Shown: in pieces, positions 9,601 through 17,512 of the stretch
Position numbering within the stretch: the first letter of the stretch is position 1
Layout: the number at the start of each line of letters is the position of its first letter
IMG/VR virus record: IMGVR_UViG_3300028571_000159
Location: 1-20,258 of that record
From: a virus
Length of the DNA: 20,258 bases
Strand: one strand, 5' to 3'
Translations under genes and position numbers: made by a program
Notes under the pieces: model-generated
Told to the model about the DNA's origin: nothing
The model's input: only the letters and a program-made list of their open reading frames with translations
The model's database searches: none

Positions 9601-9672
9601 AATGATATTGCCAGAGCAGTAATTGGACAGATTAAGTATATTGATAATCAAAGAATTAGGGGACAAAGATAA
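3628..9672 (+). CDS. Tail tape measure protein
   Basis: A 2014-residue protein, the longest in the window, that sets tail length and probably helps DNA cross the host envelope. The start ATG follows AGAGAAGGTG. Visible order: a helical N-terminus; a TP901-like tape measure core at about residues 213-450 (TTVGLAAEAAAAGFQG, then EGGINASEGANALKSGLAAL); a strongly hydrophobic stretch at about 542-572; DIVPAMLSPGEAVIP at about 682-696; further hydrophobic stretches at about 1142-1219; long coiled coils at about 1565-1810 with an alanine-rich SGDIAAAAAAVQDARS segment near 1690; and a second copy of the motif, DTVPAMLTPGEFVMN, at about 1914-1928. At the usual rule of about 0.15 nm per residue the tail would be near 300 nm, if the protein is not processed. 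No lysozyme or peptidase domain was recognised. It ends in a TAATG overlap with the next gene. Confidence 0.92.
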   Translation: MADVNANIGVSIDTSEALAQLKALQRQISQFHSSIARSSESAALAQKSLQKNLIGSINSIGAFSAELRTVRTSAETFTNSLEKNKFGMREYFRYAGASTKTFGRLFKSEFDTIGKVAEERVKTLQTQYIKMGRNASGAMESIAIRPTSLNMQDYGTRTAIAAQKQALFNQLMKQGTTNLLNFGKNTQWAGRQLMVGFTIPLAVVGSTATKTFMDMEAQALKFRKVYGDLFTPKAETQEALDNITELGRQFTKYGIAVSTTVGLAAEAAAAGFQGLDLQRQTTEATRLSILGQIDTQKALETTISLQNAFGMSSDKLADSINFLNAVENQTVVSLDDITTAIPKVAPVIQQLGGDVKDLTFFIAAMKEGGINASEGANALKSGLAALINPTGKASEMLAQFGINAREIVVKNKGDLKATVIEFAEALNQLDPLNRAQAIEQMFGKFQFARLSALFANVTKEGNQASRVLDLANSSVQELSDLSEQELGMTADSAMNKFKKSVEDLKFALIPVGQAFLEAATPIIEFVGGVLEKFGNLSDGTKRLITFLTVGIGAIGPIFLMTFGLIANAIANGLKGVMLLRQGYLRLTGQSQILGEQTQYLNTEQLEAAAAAHSLDQSHARLTQRFTAETAALNALIAAYQSATRAGQSFMFNNPGMMMPTRGPVRKLASGIVSVPGPKGAGDIVPAMLSPGEAVIPAEFAKKYAPLIQGMVAGNIPGYMAGKDVAFAHAAMPFSPGSSQFQQGIKIAGLEKLAQEFPQFIKVVSNLVSELPQSLNVAMKKGAGAGEFSREYGARTGKFATAAKLGGLDIANPESAIALQKLENEIGETTISLAKQQAAGGKVVVSDEMFAKATRSVIDKYKLVEGAAGKAAKALDASSQQIGQVRVSAKKEDIVAGLESGRFRRTRTANQTQNQIMFDDINVGRESVSSPGQFQSGNPKSPRGTYRGKQKRSILVSQATSPSANRLDPRVASAGGGAALVAGLRSAQQARYNREDASILEAMGAQNARSAISATEKEAQTASPSRKTIKIGQDIARGLEVGMQNRQKAVAAAGTKLANSAVDATRSAKATQSYERLYGAGNPIDATDKSIRRNLQKQLPLSQIGPNIAMSPQISQGVKDQAKNLQASNEKFAGFNSKIMGGTFALTSLAGVASMAGGNLGKLSGIVFQLSGVMFALSTVLQILPKKLLASSAAKAFLKPGPLLLFTAALLAGAGIIKLINNAREKERMAIEGVGKAANLTSSQIEKLGKVLGFTPVKSNLELSKPAVSGLTVEKSQQVEETRKLLAEDKDFKNQIAALKNTTNEQADIIFKSLALRLTGQGATKEQITNYIYALQQEAGKTDVKFDLKSIDLSTKEGQAGLQNSVNTLLKDYKTAFDKGYKTTKVQSRTTGDIIEIGIASDELKTKLSTTANVISNTFMSLDTQLRSGKISADQFNQSFDNISTSINEMPKAEGLFLMGELLKTLPSELVKSASGLKETANQLLIIKAAALGVAVSTEMIQALLIAETDKSADSQIRASTIKAELERKMKVAQQVISSLVTKDYVDVGEKSKSAKELAEKRFSIIQNYFSAKEALIRQDRQLEEDALQASIDGTQKRIDDEQKLIDINERQIDLLNRRIDLEYDRPIQKLQDESTILGNNLDIIRKQEDAINSQYDKQIQSLEKISSINQEIAGQEKSRLTIADALTSGDIAAAAAAVQDARSQAAASRIDQQTKALEVSRQQALTGITAGGMTKDQIEARTYAIGQQVFSLEQQRKTLQDQVVVLQDKNYATEQNIYKIKEDSLIPQQKALETYQKLTTSLIEGQLVLGKTQKEWVTAEGKVNLYNAALDLSNEKLSGMDKLLTSIAKKSSSLQTNLENKGTIGALSVTPKTFTTGTGQTKITTPFDTGSAIKKSLGGMVPKYMARGGKIGSDTVPAMLTPGEFVMNKQATKSFGPLLSMLNESKYPSMIGSSYAGQGGSGSNITSVSDNSSSVYNYNVGITVPQSSANPNDIARAVIGQIKYIDNQRIRGQR

Positions 9673-10319
9673 TGGCTACCGCCGCATATTTGACGGGTAG
9701 AAAAAGATATCAAAGACCACAAGCCATATTATGGTCAGAGAACCCAGGAACTCTTTCAGGTGGAGTCTATGTACCAACAGGGTTTGAAATAGGCGCTACA
9801 GTGCCTGCAGAGACCGCTACAAGCCTTATAGATCAGTTCTTAATACTTTCTGATCATAATCGTGGAGAGTTACAATTTACTCCAGTTAGAATTGAACAGC
9901 GTCAAAGAACTATCAATGGTAGGATGAGGTCTTACCATATTGCAGATAAATTAAATATGTCAGTATCTTGGAATAATTTACCATCAAGAGCCTACTATCA
10001 AGACGCAGCATTTAACTCTACTGGGTCATCAACTTATAAAAATACAAGTGGAGAGTTTACATCAGATGGTGGCGCTGGCGGAGTAGAACTTCTTGAGTGG
10101 TATGAAAATCATCAAGGCCCATTTTGGATGTATTTGGCATACGACAAGTATAGTAATTTTACAGTTGATGGAGAAATTACAAACGCATCTTATGGACACC
10201 TTGCACAATATAATCAAATCGTGCAAGTTTATATTTCAGACTTTAACTATTCAGTTGTAAAACGTGGTGGTTCTAATCACGACCTTTGGAATATATCGGT
10301 AACACTGGAAGAGGTCTAG
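9672..10319 (+). CDS. Putative distal tail protein (Dit-like) / minor tail protein
   Basis: A 215-residue protein encoded directly after the tape measure gene and before the large hub-like protein, the normal place of the distal tail protein that forms the ring between tube and tip. The ATG overlaps the tape measure stop (TAATG), and GGGG at 9659-9662 can act as a Shine-Dalgarno sequence. The sequence is rich in aromatic and beta-strand segments (LNMSVSWNNLPSRAYY, GPFWMYLAYDKYSNF, VQVYISDFNYSVVKR) and ends in a strand with acidic residues (LWNISVTLEEV), as in tube-fold tail proteins. A glycine-rich loop (SDGGAGG) lies near residue 135. No enzymatic motif is seen. The Dit role is inferred from order and length. 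Confidence 0.55.
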   Translation: MATAAYLTGRKRYQRPQAILWSENPGTLSGGVYVPTGFEIGATVPAETATSLIDQFLILSDHNRGELQFTPVRIEQRQRTINGRMRSYHIADKLNMSVSWNNLPSRAYYQDAAFNSTGSSTYKNTSGEFTSDGGAGGVELLEWYENHQGPFWMYLAYDKYSNFTVDGEITNASYGHLAQYNQIVQVYISDFNYSVVKRGGSNHDLWNISVTLEEV

Positions 10320-10320
10320 A

Positions 10321-13300
10321 GTGTTTGAAGGACAAGAATTAAAAACACACCTAGAAACATCAGCAACTGTTAAACTTCAGTCATTAGTTTTGGCTGAGTG
10401 GAACATGAACATGCCAGATAATATTTTTAAATTAGGAAATTATAGATATAGACCAACAGATAATACGTCTTTATATTTTACATTGCCTAATGATTTTGAT
10501 AGCCTAGACGCTGGTAATTATTATACTGGGGCAACAAATGCAGATGTTGTAATCGATGGAGGGTTTGAAGACAATGACACTCCTCAAAGTTTTACATTAA
10601 AAAAAGATAAACTAAAATTAATTTATTCGTTGGAAGATTGTTTAAATCCTTTTAGACCAAGGTCTGGAATCAATAAAGCAGCATTTTTTAATAATAGGTT
10701 TTTTGCAAACTCTGGGGCATCTATGGCACAAAGACCTAGATATTACATGCCATCTAGATATGATCAATTTAGATATTGGACTTCTTACAGAACAGAAAAT
10801 AATATTGAACGTGGAATTTCAAACATAGTATCAAATGGTTTGTATTATATAGACGACTCAGTTCCTTTTGTAGTTTATAAAGAAAGTGTTCCAGCAAATA
10901 GACTTGTAGTAAAAATGCAAACAAATGTTGGAGATGTAGACCTTGGTCCATTTACAACAAATACTGCATCTATCGCAGATCCACTCCATGGAAATGCAAA
11001 TAGAACAACTCCTTCTAGATGGAAAATACAATATCTTAGAAACAATCAATGGATTGATGCATATAACTTTAGAGAAAATGACACACTTGCGTCTGGAGAA
11101 CCAATCATTGGATCAGATGGGTATGTGGAGTTAGAATATGGACTAGTTATTCCAGAAGAATACCGTTCTATATTTGTGTTTGCAGATACAGTATCTTCAA
11201 ACACCTTATTGCCAGAATCAAACGTACAGGGTTATGCCTACCTTGTTGTAGAAAATGCAGGGGATAGAGGAACATTCTACATTTGGAACAACGGAGACTA
11301 CTCAACATTCTCACCAGAGTATGCATGGCAATTAGGATCTGAAACAATCAATCTTAATACTAACTTTATAAGCGATCTAACTTCACCAGCCTCTTTTGAA
11401 AATAGTACAGAGGGTGGAACTACATATCGTGACTTTGCCTACATAGATGGAATAAGGATTGTTGTAGATGTTATGAACAAGTCTGATTCTACTTTTGATT
11501 TAATTGAAATGTCTCCAAGGCTAGTAGTCGATATTTCTGATAAGGTTATTGATTATAAAATTACTAAAACGCTTTCTGATATAGGAATTACCTCTTTGCC
11601 AGTAGGACAACTGCTTGCTTCAAATGGTCAGATATCTTTGTTTGATGATGACCAAGCATTTAATGATCAAAACTCTAATAGCATTATCGCAGACTATGTT
11701 AGAAAAAATATTAAATTTACATTTCATGAAATTATTCTTGATGTTGAAGGGTTTGACTACTATATTCCTATAAAAACATTATACTCAGAAGGTTTTCCAC
11801 AAGCAGATATCACTGCTGGAACAATATCAATTGACCTGAGAGATTTCTTTTTCTTTTTAGAGTCTATGCCAGCACCAAGATTGTTAACAACACAATCATC
11901 TTTAAGTTATGCAATCACTACATTACTTGACTACATTGGTTTTAGCAATTATGTTTTTAGAAGGGTTGAAGGAGAGTCTGAGCCAGTAATCCCGTTTTTC
12001 TTTATTGCACCAGATCAAAACGTAGCGCAGGTATTAAATCAGTTAGCGCTTGCAACACAAACAGCAATGTTTTTTGATGAATACAATAATTTTATCGTAA
12101 TGAGTAAAGATTACTTAATGCCAACAGCAGATCAAAGGAGCACAGACTTTGTCTTTTCTGGGTCTAATAATCAAACAAACTCAGGCGTAATTCAAAATGC
12201 ATCATCTGGAAACTTACCTAATATTCTATCTATAGCCTCTCAAGATAAAAAAATTTATAATGATGGAAAAATAAATTATACAACTAGGTACATTCAAAGA
12301 TCTTATGGATCAATTAGGCAATCAAGTATGATTGATCAAGATAAAACTTGGACGTACAAACCTTCCTTACTATGGGAAGTGTCTGGAACAGAAAATACAA
12401 AAACTATAAATGAAGTTGCATCAAATCAAAGCAACTATGTTTTAGCAGCAATGCCTTTAAACTCTGACTTACCAGCAGTCGCACCAACAGTAGTTAGCAA
12501 TGCAATTATAAACAATGTTTTTGATCTTGGAGAAAATATATATTGGCTTACAAGGTATCAAGGATACTTTTATTCTAATGCAGAGGTAATAAAATATGAC
12601 GCTGTGCAGTTTAATATAACTGGAACTGGAAATGTTTTTATTAGTAGTAATCAAGAATATCAAAGTTATTTTTCTTCATTGCCTTTTAATGGAAAAATAT
12701 ATCCAACTGGATTAGTTCGTATATATGCAACTCCGTTCTATGAGACTGTTGACGGAATTACAAGATTACAAAATGGAGCGGTTGTAGACCATGGTCGTGG
12801 TCAATTTGGAACATCTATTACATCTCACGGAGCAGGAATAAGTTCTTATTGGTCTGACAATGAATATGTGCGTGGTGTAGACATGCAGTCACAACTTTTA
12901 TTTACAACTCAATTAGACTCAGAAGTAACCTATCCAGAAACAACTACGGGAGCGGCAGGAGTTAATGATACGCTAGCAAGACAAACTACTCGTAATGGTA
13001 TTATTAAAAACTTTATGGCAACAAACTTTTTAACAGAAACTGCAGTTAATAATCTTAAATCAACCCAGTCTGGAACTATTCAGTCATCTGCACTTGTGAT
13101 GAATGGCCCATCTTTTAAAACTACAGAAATTCCATTAAATTTTGTTTCTTACGTTTATAAAAATTTAAATGGAGCCTACAAACACTTTGGAACTAGGTTA
13201 AGAATTATTGGTAAAATAGAAAACAACACAAGTAGAACTCAAACACCGATTGGTAGCACAACCTACTATCAAACTGCTGGAACTCAACCAGATCAAAACG

Positions 13301-14631
13301 TAAGCATTGGCGGAGGCTCTGGAGGCCTTGCAGTACTTCTTAATCCAGAAACAAACAATGGATATTACTTTGAAATAATTGCATTAACTGAAGATAATAT
13401 CAACTCTTATTTAAAACTTGACACAAAGGGTAACGCTGAAAAATCAATTAATAATATAGTGTTTTATAAAATTAAAAAAGATTCATCTAACAATAATGCA
13501 ATTCCAATTAAACTTTGGGGAGGTCTTTCAAAAATTCTTGTTGATGATGGAAGATTTACTGGTCAGTACAGAATGGCGGGGGAAGAAAATCCAACAGTAT
13601 ATGATTTATCGGTAGAGTATCAAGACATTGGAAAAATAAGAAGATTTTATTTATACATTAATAACAAGTTAATTAAGGTAGTTGATGATACAGATCCACT
13701 TCCAATTTACAACAATATGGCTTTATTTGCTCGTGGCTCATCTAGATGTATGTTTGAAAATGTATATGCATTATCTGAAAACTATTCTCAAAACACTGTA
13801 TTTACCGTAGGCGAAACACTTTCTTCAGCATTATCAGAAGGAAAGATAAATGCTAATGAGTCTTTTAGAAAATATGCAATGAGTGGAATTGTTCAAGCAA
13901 CACATTTGTCTGGAATTAGTGCACAAGAGCCACCAAAATACAATATGTACTTTGAAGAGTTTGGCTCTATTATGCGTGAATGTGCATATTTTGATATTAA
14001 ATATGACCGTGCATATCCCGCATTATATGCTCAACTTTCTCCAACATTTAATAGAATTAAAGGATACACAACATCTGGATTTACAGCAGACTCTTATGGT
14101 GCTGAGTTTTTAATTTTTAATGCTACAGATACAGCCTTAAGTCTTGATGAAACTAGTGGTAACTATTTAAGAATTCAAGGAGTAACATTTACACAAGACA
14201 CAACTCATGAATTAACCGTGGATGAATACTTTAAAAAACGTGGCAACCTTTCGGACCCAGAGTTTAAAGGTAACTCTTTAGTGTTTTCCCCTCTTGTAGA
14301 AAAAGCAAAATACGATGAAATTAGACAAAGCAGAATGATTTATGGAAAAAATGAATTTTCTATTGACAGTTTATACATTCAAACGGATGATGATGCTCAA
14401 GCGCTTATGGGTTGGATCATTAATAAAATTATGCATCCTAAAAAATCAATTGGTGTAAATTTATTTTCAATACCAACATTACAACTTGGAGATATTGTAA
14501 CTGTAGACTATAAAGATGCATCTGGCTTAGAACTTGTTACACCAGACTCAAATCGTTTTGTAGTATATAATATTGAATACTCTAGAAGCAACAATGGACC
14601 AAGTATGACTGCATATTTGAGTGAGGTGTAA
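10321..14631 (+). CDS. Large tail hub-like protein with a probable lectin-type insert
   Basis: A 1436-residue minor tail protein starting at GTG 10321, preceded by GGAAGAGG (10306-10314). The central part (about residues 400-610: VVDISDKVIDYKITKTLSD, YYIPIKTLYSEGFPQ, VAQVLNQLALATQTAMFFDE) and the C-terminus (about 1336-1436, with LGDIVTVDY and a final FVVYNIEYSRSNNGPS) resemble a tail-hub or baseplate-hub scaffold. Between them, about residues 945-1150 look like a concanavalin A-type beta sandwich: alternating strands, an aromatic NNGYYFEIIAL segment, FYLYINNKLIKVVDD and a closing MALFARGSSRCMFENVYAL. Such domains bind sugars or contact other proteins. The protein probably forms the tail tip and contributes to host-surface recognition. 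The hub and lectin-like calls are pattern-based inference. Confidence 0.6.
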   Translation: MFEGQELKTHLETSATVKLQSLVLAEWNMNMPDNIFKLGNYRYRPTDNTSLYFTLPNDFDSLDAGNYYTGATNADVVIDGGFEDNDTPQSFTLKKDKLKLIYSLEDCLNPFRPRSGINKAAFFNNRFFANSGASMAQRPRYYMPSRYDQFRYWTSYRTENNIERGISNIVSNGLYYIDDSVPFVVYKESVPANRLVVKMQTNVGDVDLGPFTTNTASIADPLHGNANRTTPSRWKIQYLRNNQWIDAYNFRENDTLASGEPIIGSDGYVELEYGLVIPEEYRSIFVFADTVSSNTLLPESNVQGYAYLVVENAGDRGTFYIWNNGDYSTFSPEYAWQLGSETINLNTNFISDLTSPASFENSTEGGTTYRDFAYIDGIRIVVDVMNKSDSTFDLIEMSPRLVVDISDKVIDYKITKTLSDIGITSLPVGQLLASNGQISLFDDDQAFNDQNSNSIIADYVRKNIKFTFHEIILDVEGFDYYIPIKTLYSEGFPQADITAGTISIDLRDFFFFLESMPAPRLLTTQSSLSYAITTLLDYIGFSNYVFRRVEGESEPVIPFFFIAPDQNVAQVLNQLALATQTAMFFDEYNNFIVMSKDYLMPTADQRSTDFVFSGSNNQTNSGVIQNASSGNLPNILSIASQDKKIYNDGKINYTTRYIQRSYGSIRQSSMIDQDKTWTYKPSLLWEVSGTENTKTINEVASNQSNYVLAAMPLNSDLPAVAPTVVSNAIINNVFDLGENIYWLTRYQGYFYSNAEVIKYDAVQFNITGTGNVFISSNQEYQSYFSSLPFNGKIYPTGLVRIYATPFYETVDGITRLQNGAVVDHGRGQFGTSITSHGAGISSYWSDNEYVRGVDMQSQLLFTTQLDSEVTYPETTTGAAGVNDTLARQTTRNGIIKNFMATNFLTETAVNNLKSTQSGTIQSSALVMNGPSFKTTEIPLNFVSYVYKNLNGAYKHFGTRLRIIGKIENNTSRTQTPIGSTTYYQTAGTQPDQNVSIGGGSGGLAVLLNPETNNGYYFEIIALTEDNINSYLKLDTKGNAEKSINNIVFYKIKKDSSNNNAIPIKLWGGLSKILVDDGRFTGQYRMAGEENPTVYDLSVEYQDIGKIRRFYLYINNKLIKVVDDTDPLPIYNNMALFARGSSRCMFENVYALSENYSQNTVFTVGETLSSALSEGKINANESFRKYAMSGIVQATHLSGISAQEPPKYNMYFEEFGSIMRECAYFDIKYDRAYPALYAQLSPTFNRIKGYTTSGFTADSYGAEFLIFNATDTALSLDETSGNYLRIQGVTFTQDTTHELTVDEYFKKRGNLSDPEFKGNSLVFSPLVEKAKYDEIRQSRMIYGKNEFSIDSLYIQTDDDAQALMGWIINKIMHPKKSIGVNLFSIPTLQLGDIVTVDYKDASGLELVTPDSNRFVVYNIEYSRSNNGPSMTAYLSEV

Positions 14632-14632
14632 A

Positions 14633-15466
14633 ATGGCAAAACCAAAAATGTCAAAGGAAGAAAAAGCAGTAAGAGATGCACTGGCAGCAGTTCAAGCAGA
14701 TACTGGAGTTCAAAAGGCTCAACAAATATTGGGAATTGATACAACGAGCAAGGTTTATCAAAATGTTCAAACAGCAGGGGCCGCTTTAGAAGCAATTAGT
14801 GCAAAGCCAGGATCAACAACAAAACAAATTCAAAGTGCTTTAAATGCATACGAAATTGCTTATCAAACACAGGTACAGTCACAACAGTCTCCATTAACAA
14901 CTGCATTAGATGGTGGAACTTCAGGTGGAACATCATCTGGGGAAAGTAGTTTTAGTCCATCATCAGTTCCACCTACACCGTCAGCAATACCAGCAACCAC
15001 TCCTACCGTTGCAGTTGTTGCAACTCCACCAGTTAAAACAGCGTCAATAGACACAGTTTTGTTTGATGATGAAGCGGTTCCAATTGAGGTAATGACTGAT
15101 TTAATATTTGAAAATATTGGTGGTCATGAATTAATAAATATAGCACGCAACGATATTGTTAATGGCCAGCAAGTTTCCTATCAGCCAATTAAAAATTTGT
15201 CATCAATTCAACAACAGTTTAATCCAAATAATATTCTTAGTCTTCAGTCTACCTCTGATAAATATTTTGCAAATTTTTCTATAAAACTTGAAAATAAAAT
15301 ACCACAACCTGGAACTGGACCAAATGGAGCCCATGTCTATTTAGATAATAACACAGGAAGCATGATTATTGAGGCTATAAATCTTGAAGTTGATGAGCAA
15401 ATTGAGGTAGAAATAACCACAAGTGGTACAATATATGAAGCGGAATTTGGAGAATCGAACTCTTGA
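14633..15466 (+). CDS. Tail-tip / minor tail protein with a Pro-Ser-Thr-rich linker
   Basis: A 277-residue protein. The frame is open to a GTG at 14621, but ATG 14633 is preferred: GAGGTG (14623-14628) is its Shine-Dalgarno sequence, and it begins just after the upstream TAA (14629-14631). Residues 1-80 are helical and basic to polar (MSKEEKAVRDALAAVQAD). Residues about 85-140 form a flexible Gly/Ser/Thr/Pro linker (DGGTSGGTSSGESS, then PPTPSAIPATTPT). Residues about 145-277 form a compact mixed domain (IEVMTDLIFENIGGHELINI, then FNPNNILSLQSTSDKYFANFSIKLENKIP). This suggests an anchored head, a spacer and an exposed domain. I do not recognise a named family; the tail role comes from its place between the hub-like and fibre-like genes. 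Confidence 0.55.
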   Translation: MAKPKMSKEEKAVRDALAAVQADTGVQKAQQILGIDTTSKVYQNVQTAGAALEAISAKPGSTTKQIQSALNAYEIAYQTQVQSQQSPLTTALDGGTSGGTSSGESSFSPSSVPPTPSAIPATTPTVAVVATPPVKTASIDTVLFDDEAVPIEVMTDLIFENIGGHELINIARNDIVNGQQVSYQPIKNLSSIQQQFNPNNILSLQSTSDKYFANFSIKLENKIPQPGTGPNGAHVYLDNNTGSMIIEAINLEVDEQIEVEITTSGTIYEAEFGESNS

Positions 15467-16620
15467 TAACTAACACTGGTAAGACTATTATTGGTAAATA
15501 TATGCTTGGTCAAGCACCTGCATATGCATCATTTCTTGCTGTAGGTTGTGGCCCTACCCCGTTAGAAACGGAAGATGTCGCAGATAATTTTGCAACAAAA
15601 GAAAGTCTTGATTTTGAAATGTTTCGTGTTCCAATTTCATCTAGAGGTTTCGTAAATGAAAACGGTATAAATAAAATTGTACTAACAGCAGAACTACCAA
15701 CAGAAGAGAGATATGAGATATCTGAAGTAGGCCTATACTCTGCAGGCTCAAACCCTTCTGCTGGAGCCTATGACAGTAAGACAGTATTTGCTTTTACTAC
15801 TGGAGAGAACTGGCAATACCATACTGCATCTTCAGCAACAGCAATTGAGACTGTTACTGCTCCACTAGATGATCCAGAAGATGATAATGTTATAAGCGTA
15901 GCAAATGCAGTGTTTCAAACAAACGCAGACAATGCTATATTTTTTAAGACCTCTCGTGCAAACAGATATGAAAGATCTAGGTTTTTAAACAATGTAATTT
16001 TAATTCAAGGTGATGATTCAGACATTACAATTAGCGAAGATAGTGGACCAACACTTGATCGATTTGTTATTGAGGCGGGGTCAAACCATATTCACTTAAC
16101 TGGTCCAGATGTTGATTTTAGTAAAAACTCACCCATAGATGAATTAAGATTAGCATTTTCTTTAATAAGTAAAACTGGCAACTCTTCTGCAATTCCAGAA
16201 ACAATTAGAATTCTTGTAGACTTTGCAGAAACCGACACCTTGACTGGAGAGTTTGCAAGGTTTGAAGTAGAACTTAATCATGGAAGTTCTGGCAACCTAG
16301 AGGACACAATTGCAGATTTTGAAACAAATAGATATTTTGTAGTTTCCAAGCAACTGCAAGAACTTTACACAACTGGAAATTTTACATGGGATGCAGTAAC
16401 GGTTGTTAAAATTTATGCCTGTGTTATTGATGCAGGCAATCCATCAGAAGACTACTACATTGCTTTAGATGCTATGAGACTAGAAAACGTGGCAACAACA
16501 AACCCACTTTATGGTTTAACTGGGTATTCAATTATAAAAAATGATGCTGCACAAACTATTGTAAAGTCTCCTAATACTAGCAACTATGTTGAATTTAGAT
16601 TTTCTATTGGGGTAACCTAA
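15463..16620 (+). CDS. Putative tail fibre / receptor-binding protein
   Basis: A 385-residue protein starting at TTG 15463, which overlaps the previous TGA stop (TTGA), with GGAG at 15449-15452 as Shine-Dalgarno. The N-terminus (TGKTIIGKYMLGQAPAYASF, AVGCG, then RYEISEVGLYSAG near residues 80-92) resembles the N-terminal attachment domains of phage tail-collar and fibre proteins, which share a G-K-x-x-I start and an ISEVGLY-type strand. The rest is beta-rich without coiled coil: about residues 170-345 read like one or two beta sandwiches (DRFVIEAGSNHIHLTG, ARFEVELNHGSSG, YIALDAMRLENVA), plausible for glycan or receptor binding. The rare TTG start suggests expression coupled to the upstream gene. 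The role is inferred from the N-terminal pattern and context. Confidence 0.55.
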   Translation: MITNTGKTIIGKYMLGQAPAYASFLAVGCGPTPLETEDVADNFATKESLDFEMFRVPISSRGFVNENGINKIVLTAELPTEERYEISEVGLYSAGSNPSAGAYDSKTVFAFTTGENWQYHTASSATAIETVTAPLDDPEDDNVISVANAVFQTNADNAIFFKTSRANRYERSRFLNNVILIQGDDSDITISEDSGPTLDRFVIEAGSNHIHLTGPDVDFSKNSPIDELRLAFSLISKTGNSSAIPETIRILVDFAETDTLTGEFARFEVELNHGSSGNLEDTIADFETNRYFVVSKQLQELYTTGNFTWDAVTVVKIYACVIDAGNPSEDYYIALDAMRLENVATTNPLYGLTGYSIIKNDAAQTIVKSPNTSNYVEFRFSIGVT

Positions 16621-17036
16621 TGGCTGTAAAAAAAGCAATTATTCAAAAAGAATCTTTGCCACCAGTTGATTCAGAAAGTGCTGGATATGTAGTAAGATAT
16701 AGAATTATATCTGAAGATAAAAACAGAACATCTCACTGGTCTCCAACCTTTGTTACAAATGCTGTTCCAGTTGCATCAGTTAATGGTGCGTTATCTGTTA
16801 CAGCATCTATTATTACAGCAGTATGGGGTGACGAGTTAAACAGACCAGCATACGATGTGTTTGTAAAGTTTGATTCTGGATCATTTTTTTACCACGGAAC
16901 AACTCCAATACATACGTATCAATTTTTAAATACTGGAACAACATCTGTTCATGTTAAGGTGCAAATAGCATCTTCAATAAAAGAAATAAAAGCAGGGCTA
17001 GTTATCTTTGACTCAGGCTTAGAGTCTTTGGTATAA
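16620..17036 (+). CDS. Small tail protein with a fibronectin-III-like fold
   Basis: A 138-residue protein joined to the previous gene by a TAATG overlap. The sequence looks like one immunoglobulin or fibronectin type III-like beta sandwich: YVVRYRIISEDKNRTSHWSP resembles the B-C strands of an FN3 domain, followed by AYDVFVKFDSGSFFYHGTT and VHVKVQIAS strands. Such domains are common decorations of tail tips and fibres and often aid weak cell-surface binding. Its stop codon (17034-17036) lies inside the -10 box of the next promoter. I do not recognise a specific family, and the structural role comes from context. Confidence 0.5.
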   Translation: MAVKKAIIQKESLPPVDSESAGYVVRYRIISEDKNRTSHWSPTFVTNAVPVASVNGALSVTASIITAVWGDELNRPAYDVFVKFDSGSFFYHGTTPIHTYQFLNTGTTSVHVKVQIASSIKEIKAGLVIFDSGLESLV

Positions 17037-17037
17037 T
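17008..17037 (+). promoter_or_regulatory. Strong sigma-70-type promoter with extended -10
   Basis: TTGACT (17008-17013), an 18-base spacer, then TATAAT (17032-17037) with TG at 17029-17030 in the extended -10 position. This is the best all-round promoter match in the window. It overlaps the last codons of the FN3-like gene and would start near 17044, leaving a very short leader before the ATG at 17054. AGGAGG (17043-17048) lies at the predicted transcript start, so the exact start decides how much of it is transcribed. Confidence 0.6.
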
Positions 17038-17053
17038 TAAATAGGAGGAATAC

Positions 17054-17497
17054 ATGGCAAAAGTACCGCTACCAGAACGAGGTCAACCATTAGATGTACC
17101 ATACATTTATAGATTAGTTGATACAGTAAATCAGTTATCTACTGAGGTTTCTTCGGCGACCTATAATTATACGACAGTGGACACAATTAGCGCTGGCAAG
17201 CAAAGTGTTAAAACATCTGAAGTTCGTATGATTGGTGGATATGTAGAAGTAGCAAACAACTCTACCGTAACTGCAGCCTCTGAAAAATCTTTTGCTTATG
17301 ACTTTCCTACTGATTTTAAATATCAGCCAATTGCAACAGCAACTCCAGTAAACATAGGAAATACTCCAGCAGGACAAAACGTAAACGTTATTTTAAAAAC
17401 AGTAACAACTTCAAGGGTAGAAGGAATTGTTAGATTTGGTGCTTCTGGAGATTTATCTTTAGCAGTTAATTTAATAATTATTGGTATTCCTAACTAA
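17054..17497 (+). CDS. Small tail-fibre-tip-like structural protein
   Basis: A 147-residue protein with AGGAGG 5 bases before the ATG. An N-terminal polar helix (PYIYRLVDTVNQLSTEVSSAT, residues about 15-36) is followed by a beta-rich domain with evenly spaced strands (VRMIGGYVEVANNS, NVNVILKTVTTSRVEGIVRFG, LAVNLIIIGIPN). A short helix before a repetitive beta domain fits a trimeric fibre or spike tip, but trimerisation is inference. It is the last structural-looking gene before the regulatory and replication genes and has its own strong promoter, so it may be expressed at a level different from the upstream fibre genes. Confidence 0.5.
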   Translation: MAKVPLPERGQPLDVPYIYRLVDTVNQLSTEVSSATYNYTTVDTISAGKQSVKTSEVRMIGGYVEVANNSTVTAASEKSFAYDFPTDFKYQPIATATPVNIGNTPAGQNVNVILKTVTTSRVEGIVRFGASGDLSLAVNLIIIGIPN

Positions 17498-17512
17498 CAC
17501 TAAGGGTGGTAA

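Noticed and set aside
14508-14795. 95-residue leucine-rich minus-strand frame that could resemble a membrane protein
   Set aside because: The hydrophobicity comes from reading lysine- and glutamate-rich coding sequence in antisense. It crosses a well-supported gene junction and lacks a start signal.
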